From assembly GCF_026241205.1 (NCBI RefSeq), contig NZ_JAPFQM010000001.1, positions 1,860,001-1,924,000 on the forward strand: 64,000 nucleotides of DNA, given 5' to 3'. The position numbers and the translations under genes were made by a program. The notes under the pieces were generated by a model that had not been told where the DNA came from, did not search any database, and saw only the letters and a list, made by a program, of their open reading frames with translations. Origin of the DNA: Thermomicrobium sp. 4228-Ro (GTDB taxonomy: Bacteria; Chloroflexota; Chloroflexia; Thermomicrobiales; Thermomicrobiaceae). This document shows positions 42,102-51,100 of the stretch, in pieces (the stretch's first letter is position 1; every line of letters begins with the position of its first letter).

Positions 42102-44699
42102 ATGACGACGCCGATCCGCCGACAGTATCTCGCGATCAAGCGCCAGGTACCAGACGCGCTTCTCCTGTTTCGCCTGGGTGACTTCTACGAGTTGTTCGAC
42201 GAAGACGCTGAAATCGCAAGCCGCATCCTCGATATCGCCTTGACTTCGCGTGACCTCGGTCGAGGACAGCGCGTCCCGATGGCGGGTATCCCAGCGCATG
42301 CGGCCGAGCCCTACATCGCCAAGCTGGTTGCCGCCGGCTACCGGGTGGCGCTCTGTGATCAAATCGGGACACCGGACGGGCGACGGCTGGTCGAGCGGCG
42401 GATCACGCGTGTGCTCACACCCGGCACGCTCACCGAGCCAGCGATGCTGGACGCAAAACGGAATACGTACGTCGCAGCACTGATCGTAGAAGAGGCCCGC
42501 GCTGGCATTGCCTTTGCTGAACTCTCGACCGGGGAGTTCGCTGCGACTGAAATCGTGAGCACTGCGGGCGAAGATTTCGCGGCAGCTATCGAGCGCGAGT
42601 TGCTCCGGATCGCTCCCGCCGAATTGGTCGTACCGGTGAGCCAGCAGGAACAGGTGCCCGATATCGGGGCGGTCGTGACGCCGACGGAGGACCGAGCGTG
42701 GCGCGAGCGAGCAGCCCGCGAAACGTTGCACGAGCACTTTCGCGTGGCCTCGCTCGAGGCCTTCGGCCTCGAAGAGCGGCCTGCCGCGCTGCGAGCCGCT
42801 GGCGCCTTGCTGCAGTATCTCCAGGAAACGCAGGCCGGCAACGTACCACAACTCGACGATCTCGTCGTGTACCGCACTGACTCCTTCATGACACTGGATG
42901 CCGCGACACGACGGAATCTGGAACTCTTGGAACCTGTCCGGGGTGGACGAGAGAGCGCGCTGATCGCGGTTTTGGATCGGACGCGCACACCGATGGGGGC
43001 GCGGTTGTTGCGGCGTTGGCTGGGGCAGCCTTTACTCGATGTCCGAGCGATCGTGGAGCGACAGGAGCGCGTCGCGGCATTGGTCGAGGAATCGCTGGCC
43101 CGGATGCAGCTCGGGACACTACTTGCCGAAATTGCCGACCTGGAGCGACTGGCGAATCGCCTTTTGACGGAACGAATCACGCCGCGCGAGCTGCAGCACC
43201 TCGGCCGGTCGATCGCTTCGTTGCCGCGTCTCGCTGAGCTCCTCAGGCATCGGCCCGAGCTCGCGGCACTCGTTGCGTTCCCGGATCTTCAGCTGGTCGC
43301 CCAGCTCGTCGAGCGAGCGCTCGTGGACGAGCCCCCGGTCGCGCTCGGCCAGGGTGCAGTGATTCGGCCCGGCTTTGCGCCGGAACTCGACGAGCTCCGC
43401 AGTCGGGCGCACGCGGCGCGTGAGTGGATCGCCTCGCTCGAGCAGCGGGAGCGCGAGCGGACGGGTATCCGCTCGCTGAAGGTCGGCTACAACAAGGTGT
43501 TCGGGTATTACATCGAAGTGAGCAACGCCAACCGGCACCTCGTCCCGGAGGACTACCAGCGCAAGCAGACGTTGGTCGGCGCGGAGCGGTACATCACGCC
43601 GGAACTCAAGGAATACGAGCAGCTCGTCCTCCACGCTGAGGAGCGGATCGCTGCACTCGAATCCGAAGTGTACCGCCGCGTCGTCGGCGAGATCGCAGCG
43701 TATGCCGGCCAGATCAAGCGTGTGGCGCAACAGGTTGCTGAACTGGACGTCTATCGATCCCTGGCCGACCTCGCGGTCGAACGTCGCTATGTCCGACCGA
43801 TAGTCGACGACAGCACGGCCCTCGAGATCATCGGTGGGCGTCACCCCGTGGTCGAGGCGACGATGGAAGCGGGACGCTTCGTCCCCAACGACACCTATCT
43901 GGACACGCAGGAGGAGCAGATCGTCATTCTCACCGGCCCGAATATGGCTGGAAAGTCGACGTATTTGCGTCAGGTCGCACTCATCGTCCTGCTGGCACAG
44001 ATCGGTTCGTTCGTTCCGGCCGAGCGAGCACGCATCGGGCTGGTCGATCGGATCTTCACGCGGATCGGGGCCCAGGACGATATCGCCTCTGGGCAGAGCA
44101 CGTTCATGGTCGAAATGGTCGAGACCGCGACGATCCTCCGGCAAGCGACTCTTCGCTCGCTCGTCGTGCTCGACGAGGTCGGTCGCGGCACCAGCACCTA
44201 CGACGGGCTCGCGATCGCGCGCGCTGTCGTCGAGTACTTGCACAACCACCCGCGGCTCGGTTGCCGGACGCTTTTCGCGACGCACTACCATGAGCTGACC
44301 GAGTTGGAACGTGTCCTGCCGCGTGTCCGTAACTACCGTATGGATGTCTTAGAAGAGGGCGATTCTGTCGTGTTCCTGCACCGGGTCGTTCGTGGGGGTG
44401 CGGACAAAAGTTATGGGATTCATGTCGCGCAGCTGGCTGGTTTGCCGCACGCCGTCGTGCGCCGGGCGCGGGAGATTCTCGCCGAGCTCGAGGCAGCGGG
44501 GAGTGGCGAGCGGGGGCGGCGGCGTCGTGCTCTGGCGACTGCGGTACCGGTGACGGTGCAACTCACGCTCTTCGGCCCGCCGCATCCGGTGATCGAGCGC
44601 CTGAAGGCACTCGAGCTCGATGCCTTGACCCCGCTCGAGGCGCTCACGATCCTCTACGAGTTGCAGCGGATGCTTCAGGAGCACGAGGCGACGAGCTAG
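42102..44699 (+). CDS. mutS: DNA mismatch repair protein MutS
   Basis: An 865-residue full-length MutS1. The N-terminal mismatch-recognition motif GDFYELF supplies Phe28 and Glu30. The ATPase domain has GPNMAGKSTYLRQ (Walker A), the SQSTFMVEM loop, VVLDEVGRGTSTYDG (Walker B) and FATHYHEL. It recognises mismatches in new DNA and, with MutL, starts repair; mutL is not in this window. The ATG at 42102 has GAGGGG upstream, while the frame 5' to it has no site. It ends overlapping the convergent MFS gene. Confidence 0.96.
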   Translation: MTTPIRRQYLAIKRQVPDALLLFRLGDFYELFDEDAEIASRILDIALTSRDLGRGQRVPMAGIPAHAAEPYIAKLVAAGYRVALCDQIGTPDGRRLVERRITRVLTPGTLTEPAMLDAKRNTYVAALIVEEARAGIAFAELSTGEFAATEIVSTAGEDFAAAIERELLRIAPAELVVPVSQQEQVPDIGAVVTPTEDRAWRERAARETLHEHFRVASLEAFGLEERPAALRAAGALLQYLQETQAGNVPQLDDLVVYRTDSFMTLDAATRRNLELLEPVRGGRESALIAVLDRTRTPMGARLLRRWLGQPLLDVRAIVERQERVAALVEESLARMQLGTLLAEIADLERLANRLLTERITPRELQHLGRSIASLPRLAELLRHRPELAALVAFPDLQLVAQLVERALVDEPPVALGQGAVIRPGFAPELDELRSRAHAAREWIASLEQRERERTGIRSLKVGYNKVFGYYIEVSNANRHLVPEDYQRKQTLVGAERYITPELKEYEQLVLHAEERIAALESEVYRRVVGEIAAYAGQIKRVAQQVAELDVYRSLADLAVERRYVRPIVDDSTALEIIGGRHPVVEATMEAGRFVPNDTYLDTQEEQIVILTGPNMAGKSTYLRQVALIVLLAQIGSFVPAERARIGLVDRIFTRIGAQDDIASGQSTFMVEMVETATILRQATLRSLVVLDEVGRGTSTYDGLAIARAVVEYLHNHPRLGCRTLFATHYHELTELERVLPRVRNYRMDVLEEGDSVVFLHRVVRGGADKSYGIHVAQLAGLPHAVVRRAREILAELEAAGSGERGRRRRALATAVPVTVQLTLFGPPHPVIERLKALELDALTPLEALTILYELQRMLQEHEATS

Positions 44700-45928
44700 T
44701 CGTTGGTAGCCGCAGCTGGCGTGTTCGCACCGGTGTGGTGAGGCCGGAACGAACGGAGCGGTACGAGTGCGCTGAGCGCGAGGGCAGCCGAGAGTGCGAA
44801 GACCGCTCGAGGACCGAACATGCCGTATGTGGGGGTATAGACGGCCGGTGCGAGCCCTTGGATGAGAAAGCGTGCTCCCGAGAAGTAGGCTGATGCTGTC
44901 CCGCGATGCGTCGGTGCGGCCTGAACCGCCAGTGTACTGAAGGCTGTCCACGTCAGCATTGCTGCCAACCCCAGTGCGAGGTAGGCGCCGGCGAACACCC
45001 ACGGGTGCGGTGCGAGTGCCATGGTCGCGATGGACAGGCTGACGGCGAAGAGACCGATCGTCGAACCGGTGCGCAGGCCGAATCGCTCGAGGAGGAATCC
45101 CGCCGGCGGGCCGAACAGAATGGCACCCAGACCGTACAGCGAGACGATGACGCCGATGGTCGCGTAGTCCAGTTGCCAGAGGTCGCGGAGCGTTTGCCCG
45201 AGCAAATAGGCCGTACCCATGACGGCGGCGTTGGTCAGAAAGGCCAGGGCGACTACTTGAGCGACCGCGCGATTGAGTGCCCGGGCAAGTTCATGCAGCG
45301 ACGCACGCAGCGACTCCACGCGTGGCCGATCCGGTACGGCTCCCCCGAAGCGACGGAACCAGAAGAACAACCACCCTCCAGCGATCCAGCTCAAGAGCGC
45401 GACCGACACGAAGAAGAGGCGCCAGGACCAGCCGGCAAGAAAGCCGGCGACCAGCGGCCCGAGCAGGTGGCCACTCTGGTTCGCGGCGGAAAAGACCGCG
45501 ACGGTTCTCGGCAGGCGTTGCGGTGGGAGCGCATCACCCAGCGTGGCGAGAAGAATCGGCGTCGTGAAGGCGTTGGTGACACCTAACAGGATGCAGCCGA
45601 GGACGAATACCGGTAAGTTCGGAGCACCCGCGCAGAGCAGTGCTGCGAGCCCGAAGGTCGCGAACCCGACCAGGATGGTTCCCCGGCGCGATGTGAGGTC
45701 AGAGATCGTACCCGAGAAGAACTGGCAGAGACCGAACGTGACGAAATACGCGGGGACGATAACCGAGAGAGTTGCTCGATCGACGTGAAACACGCCCTGC
45801 AGGATCGGGAACACGATCGGGAACCCGCCACCGTTGTAGGGGCCAATCAGCGAACCGAGATGGAAGGGTGCCAGACTCCACTGGCTAAAACGGCAGTGCT
45901 CGACTGCAGCGGATCGTGGCACGCGCAC
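44696..45928 (-). CDS. MFS transporter
   Basis: A 410-residue major facilitator with about 12 membrane segments and the loop 2-3 motif GTISDLTSRRGTILVG. The ending (RPHHTGANTPAAATND) is polar. The substrate is unknown; the overall pattern resembles Bcr/CflA-like and metabolite:proton transporters. I prefer the GTG at 45928, which has AAGGA seven bases upstream, over the GTG at 45979. It converges on mutS with a four-base overlap of stop codons and is transcribed alone. Confidence 0.82.
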   Translation of the reverse strand: MRVPRSAAVEHCRFSQWSLAPFHLGSLIGPYNGGGFPIVFPILQGVFHVDRATLSVIVPAYFVTFGLCQFFSGTISDLTSRRGTILVGFATFGLAALLCAGAPNLPVFVLGCILLGVTNAFTTPILLATLGDALPPQRLPRTVAVFSAANQSGHLLGPLVAGFLAGWSWRLFFVSVALLSWIAGGWLFFWFRRFGGAVPDRPRVESLRASLHELARALNRAVAQVVALAFLTNAAVMGTAYLLGQTLRDLWQLDYATIGVIVSLYGLGAILFGPPAGFLLERFGLRTGSTIGLFAVSLSIATMALAPHPWVFAGAYLALGLAAMLTWTAFSTLAVQAAPTHRGTASAYFSGARFLIQGLAPAVYTPTYGMFGPRAVFALSAALALSALVPLRSFRPHHTGANTPAAATND

Positions 45929-46403
45929 CAGACCGTCCTTCCCCGGCTGAGAGTGTAGTGGACGAGTAGCGTCGCGCACCCGGACCGTTCTGGTTAGCGG
46001 AACGCGGCGCGACCGTTTCGCTGACGCCAGCTTTGGGCGCTAACGGCCGCACCGGATGGTTCACGAGCCGCCCTCGACTAGCAGGAGAGGGGCGATCTCG
46101 GCCAGCGAGATACCAGTGAACCGAGCTGACGCTCGCGGTCGGCTGTGTCCTGCCGTGAAGTCTGGAGAACCTGATCGTTTGTGCTCAATGCACAGTTTAG
46201 TTTCGTCCTTTTCCGCGAGCTGCCCGAGCTGCGGCCGGTTGACTTCGGTACTCTGCACGAACAGAGAGGAGGCTCGAGGGATGAGTGGCGGGACGCTGGA
46301 GCGAGCGCGTGAGCCACCAGAGTGAGCGACCCTCACGTTCGCCGGTACCGAAGGACGGAATGGCCATCAGTGCTGCGATGGAGCAGCGGAAAGGAGCTCG
46401 ACG
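45929..46403. other. Intergenic region upstream of amt
   Basis: About 475 bases between divergent genes. No convincing coding sequence. It contains the small inverted repeat TGTGC-TCAAT-GCACA at 46180-46194, a possible regulator site for the amt-PII operon. No sigma-54-type GG/GC promoter and no strong sigma-70 pair was found. Confidence 0.4.
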
Positions 46404-47696
46404 ATGAGCGAGGGTGCAGGAGCGTGGATGCTCGTGGCGACTGCGTTGGTTCTCTTGATGACCCCTGCGCTCGGTTTCTTCTACGGCGGTCTCGTACGAT
46501 CAAAGAACGTTCTGAACACGATGATGATGAGCTTCGGCGCTCTGGCCGCCGTTGGACTGGCCTGGGTGTTGATCGGGTATTCGCTTGCCTTCTCGTCTGG
46601 CCTTCCGGTGGTTGGTGACCTCTCCCATGCTCTTCTCCGGGGCGTCGGCCTCGAAGAGAACGGCGCGATCCCGCACGTACTCTTCATGTGCTTCCAGGGA
46701 ACCTTCGCGATCATCACGGCAGCGCTCATTTCGGGTGCACTGGTCGAGCGGATGCGTTTCGGCCCGTATCTCGTCTTCATCATGCTCTGGGCCGTGCTGA
46801 TCTACGCGCCGATCGCTCACTGGGTGTGGGGCGGCGGCTGGCTGGCTGAGCTCGGCGCACTCGACTTCGCTGGTGGAACGGTGGTGCACATCAATGCTGG
46901 TATCGCTGCAGTTGTCGGTGCGCTGGTACTGGGTAAGCGGCGCGACTACGGTCGACAGGCGATTCTCCCGCACAACATTCCCTTCACGCTCCTCGGTGCC
47001 ATGCTGTTGTGGCTCGGCTGGTTCGGGTTCAACGCGGGGAGTGCGCTCGCGGCCAACGAGATTGCCGGACTCGCCTTCGCGAACACGATGCTGGCGCCGA
47101 TGGCGACGGCACTCGTGTGGATGATCCTCGACTCGATTCGCGATGGGAAGGTGACTGCTGTCGGACTGGCTACGGCGATCGTCGTCGGGTTGGTGGCGAT
47201 CACCCCAGCGGCCGGGTTCGTCGCACCCCTTTCGGCGATCGCGCTCGGGGCTTTGGCTGCGTTCCCGAGCTACTTCGCCCTCCTCTGGCGCGCACGGACA
47301 CGACTGGACGATTCGCTCGATGTGTTCGCTGCGCACGGTGTGGGTGGGTTGACAGGGGCCGTGTTGACGGGTGTTTTCGCCCAGCAGTCATGGAATGGCG
47401 TTGCCGATGGGCTCCTCTTCGGGAATCCGATGCAAGTCGTCATCCAGATCATCGCGGTTCTTGCTGTTGTTGCCTACACCGCTGCTGGCACCTTCGTCAT
47501 CTTGCGCGCGATCGGTTTGGTGACCGCATTGCGCGTCTCCGAGAAGACGGAGCGGCTCGGTCTGGATGTCGCCGAGCATGGTGAACAGGCCTACACGAGC
47601 GGCGAAGGTGCCGTCCTGCTGCTTCCCTCGGGCCGAGCGAGCGAGGCCGGCTTCATCGGTGAGGCTGTGGCGAAGCGGGTGGGAGGTAACGCATGA
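46404..47696 (+). CDS. amt: Ammonium transporter
   Basis: A 430-residue Amt/AmtB channel with 11 hydrophobic segments. Family motifs are visible: PALGFFYGGLVRSKN at the start, the Phe-rich outer gate region MCFQGTFAIIT, and FAAHGVGGLTG with one of the pore histidines. It conducts ammonium into the cell under nitrogen limitation. AAAGGAG precedes the ATG. The stop overlaps the PII gene start (ATGA), the common amt-glnK arrangement in which the PII trimer plugs the channel. Confidence 0.95.
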   Translation: MSEGAGAWMLVATALVLLMTPALGFFYGGLVRSKNVLNTMMMSFGALAAVGLAWVLIGYSLAFSSGLPVVGDLSHALLRGVGLEENGAIPHVLFMCFQGTFAIITAALISGALVERMRFGPYLVFIMLWAVLIYAPIAHWVWGGGWLAELGALDFAGGTVVHINAGIAAVVGALVLGKRRDYGRQAILPHNIPFTLLGAMLLWLGWFGFNAGSALAANEIAGLAFANTMLAPMATALVWMILDSIRDGKVTAVGLATAIVVGLVAITPAAGFVAPLSAIALGALAAFPSYFALLWRARTRLDDSLDVFAAHGVGGLTGAVLTGVFAQQSWNGVADGLLFGNPMQVVIQIIAVLAVVAYTAAGTFVILRAIGLVTALRVSEKTERLGLDVAEHGEQAYTSGEGAVLLLPSGRASEAGFIGEAVAKRVGGNA

Positions 47697-48043
47697 AACT
47701 GATCGTCGCCATCATTCGACTGGAGAAGCTGAACGACGTCCTGGAAGCATTGTTCCGGGCCGAGGTGCGTGGGTTGACGATTTCCACTGCGCAAGGGCAC
47801 GGTGGGGAGACGGAACAGGTCGAGACGTATCGTGGTACGACCGTGAAGATGGAACTCTCTCCGAAGATTCGTCTCGATATCGGTGTCCCCGATCACTTCG
47901 TCGAGCCGACAGTCCAGGCGATCCTCAGTGCGGCGCGTACCGGAGAGGTCGGCGACGGCAAGATCTTCGTTTTGCCGGTCGAGGCGGTCTATCGGCTCCG
48001 AACCGGTGAGCGCGATGAAGCAGCGGTCACCCCGGTGGCTTGA
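47693..48043 (+). CDS. glnK: PII nitrogen signalling protein (GlnK-like) lacking Tyr51
   Basis: A 116-residue PII protein, a trimer sensing 2-oxoglutarate and ATP/ADP. Conserved are Lys58, GDGKIFVLPVE (residues 84-94) and the YRLRTGE nucleotide-binding end. The T-loop is unusual: Tyr46 is kept, but the uridylylation site Tyr51 is Val, Arg38 is Gly and Gln39, a metal/2-oxoglutarate ligand, is Glu. It is coupled to amt by an ATGA overlap, so it probably gates the ammonium channel. Covalent control by uridylylation is unlikely. Confidence 0.93.
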   Translation: MKLIVAIIRLEKLNDVLEALFRAEVRGLTISTAQGHGGETEQVETYRGTTVKMELSPKIRLDIGVPDHFVEPTVQAILSAARTGEVGDGKIFVLPVEAVYRLRTGERDEAAVTPVA

Positions 48044-48071
48044 TCGAGCAGACACCACATCCCCACCCACC

Positions 48072-48105
48072 AACCAGCCCGCGGGGAGTTTCCCGCGGGC
48101 TGGTT
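48072..48105. terminator. Bidirectional terminator between glnK and gltB
   Basis: AACCAGCCCGCGGG (48072-48085) pairs with CCCGCGGGCTGGTT (48092-48105), a perfect 14-bp stem with a 6-base loop, between the convergent stops of glnK and gltB. Confidence 0.8.
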
Positions 48106-48127
48106 GCGGCATGGGATGGATGGGAGG

Positions 48128-51100
48128 TCAGTCTGCAACAGCTTGGGTGGCAACCGGTCGCTCGCGGACGCGTCGGGTCGGTCGCTCGTCCGCAGCCTCG
48201 ATCGGCGGATGCGGGACGACCTTCCAGAATGCGCTGCGCAGTTCGTGCCAGCGCTCGAGGATCTCGCGCCCGCGCTGGCTACCGGTCAAGGCGACATGCT
48301 TCGCGATCAACGCGCGCAGCGGCTCGTCGTCGCTGTCGCTGAGTCGCTCGAGCTGCACGTACTCGCGATTCAGCCGGCTCGGGAAGACCCCTTCGGGGTC
48401 GAAGACGAACGCAAGGCCGTTGGTCATTCCGGCTGCGAAGTTGCGGCCGGTCGGACCGAGGACGACGACGATGCCGCCGGTCATGTACTCGCAGCCGTGG
48501 TCACCGACACCTTCGACGACAGCGACAGCGCCGGAGTTCCGGACGGCGAAGCGCTCCCCAGCTTGCCCCGCGACGAAAAGTTCGCCGCCCGTCGCGCCGT
48601 ACAGCACCGTGTTCCCGACGAGCACGTGTGGTCGGGTCGGATCGGCTGGTGGTTCGGGCGAGCGGACGACGATCGTACCGCCGCCCATACCCTTGCCGAC
48701 GTAGTCGTTCGCCTCGCCGGTGAGGACCAGTTTCAGCCCATGCCAGCACCAGGCACCGAAGCTCTGTCCCGCCTCACCCGTTAGCTCGACGGTGATGAGG
48801 CCGTCAGGCGCGTGCGCGCGACCGAAGCGGAAGCTGAGTTCGCCCGCCAGTCGCCCGCCGACCGCGCGGTTGTGGTTCCGGACCGTCGTCGTGATGTAGA
48901 CCGGCTTTCGTTCCTCGAAGGCGGGACGCGCCTGTTCGAGCAGCCACTCGTCCAGTGCCGGGCCGGTCAGGTCGTGGAAGATATTGCGCTCGTAGAGACA
49001 GCGCCGCGGTGCGTTCGGGTCCGGCGGCACGGCGAGGATCGGACTGAGATCGAGGAGCGCGGCTGGTCCCTCGAGATCGGTGCGCTGGGTAAGCAGCTCG
49101 ACGCGCCCGACGATCTCGTCGAAGCGCCGAGCGCCGAGCATCGCCAGGTACTCACGGACCTCTTCAGCGAGCAACGTGAAGTAGTTGATCACGTGCTCGG
49201 GCTTCCCAGCGAACCGCTTGCGCAGGTCCTCGCGTTGGGTGGCGATACCCGTTGGGCAGGTATTGAGGTGGCACTGACGGGCCATGTCGCACCCGATCGC
49301 GACGAGTGCAGCGGAGCCGAAGCCGAATTCCTCGGCACCGAGCAGCGCGGCGATGATGATATCGCGCGCCGTCTGCAGTCCTCCGTCGGTGCGGAGCCGG
49401 ACGCGACTGCGCAGGTCGTTGAGGACGAGCGTCTGCTGTGTTTCTGCCAGGCCGAGTTCCCAGGGCACACCAGCGAACTTGATCGAGGAGAGCGGCGAGG
49501 CGCCCGTGCCGCCGCTGTGACCGCTGATCAGGATGTAGTCGGCGTGCGCCTTGGCGACACCAGCCGCGATCGTGCCGACTCCCGCCTCGGCGACGAGTTT
49601 GACGCCGACGCGCGCCCGTGGGTTGACCATCTTGAGATCGTAGATCAGCTGGGCGAGGTCCTCGATGCTGTAGATGTCGTGATGCGGCGGCGGCGAGATG
49701 AGCTGGATACCCGGGATGGCGTGGCGGAAGCGTGCGATGATGGCTGTCACCTTGTGGGCAGGCAGCTGGCCACCCTCGCCAGGCTTCGAGCCCTGCGCGA
49801 TCTTGATCTCCAGTTCCTCTGCCCGAACCAGGTACTCGGCAGTCACGCCGAAGCGTCCGCTCGCCACCTGCTTGATCTTGTTGTGCGGGACGTCGGTGCC
49901 GCCTTCGTAGTACCAGTCAGGATCCTCGCCCCCCTCACCGCAGTTCGAGCGCGCGCCGATGCGGTTCATCGCGATCGCCAACGTGCGATGTGCTTCCGGT
50001 GAGAGGGCACCGAGCGACATGGCCGTGACGACGAACCGCTTGACGATCTCCTCGGCCGGCTCCACTTCCTCGATCGGGACGGGCTGGGTCGGCCGGAACG
50101 TCACGAGGTCGCGCAACGCCATGGGGCGGCGGTTCTGAACGAGTTCGACGAACTGGTGGTAGGCCTCCCGGTCGCCGGTCTGCGCAGCGTGCTGGAGCGC
50201 ACGGACGTTGGTCGGGCTGAACGCGTGGTACTCGCCGTCCTTGCGGAAACGCACGAAGCCCCAGTCGGGCAACTTGTCGACCGGCTGCTGGAAGGCAGCA
50301 GCGTGTCGTGCCAGGGCGCGTTCGGCGATGCCGGTGAGGTCCAGGCCGCCGAGACGCGACGGCGTGCCGGTGAAGAACTCGTCCACGACGTCCTGGGAGA
50401 GGCCGAGAATCTCGAAGAGCTGCGCCCCCTGGTAGCTGGCGAGCGTCGAGATTCCCATCTTGGACATGATCTTGCGCAAGCCCGACTCGAGCTGCTTGAT
50501 GTAGTTCTTGGCGAGCTGATCTGGTGTGAGGTCGCCAGCGGTGCGACTTCCAGCGAAGCTCCGAGCAACGGAGAGCGCGAGATACGGATGGACTGCCGCA
50601 GCACCGTAGCCGATGAGGACGGCCGCCTGATGCACGTCCCAGACGTCACCGGTATCGCAGACGATCGATGCGCGCATCCGCTTGCCGGCGCGGATCAAGT
50701 GGTGGTGCACTGCGCCGATTGCCAGCGCCATCGGAATCGGCGCGTGCGCAGCGTCGACCGCGCGGTCGCTCAGGATGAGCAGACTCGCGCCGCTGTCGAT
50801 TGCCTGTTCCGCGTTCCGGAGCAGTTCGCGAAGCGCCTGCTCCAGGCCAGCAGGACCAGCTGCGATCGGGAACACGGCTTCGAGCGTCGCTGCCTTCAGG
50901 TCCGGATGGTGCGTCAGGGCAGCGAACTGCTCTTCGAGGAGGAAGGGGCTCGACAGATGGAGCAACCGGGCGTGCTCTGGCGTCTCGGTGAGGAGGCTCG
51001 CTCGCGGGCCGAGGTAGACGTCGAGCGACATCACGAGCTTCTCGCGATAGGAGTCGATGGGTGGGTTGGTGACCTGCGCGAAGCGCTGACGGAAGAAATG

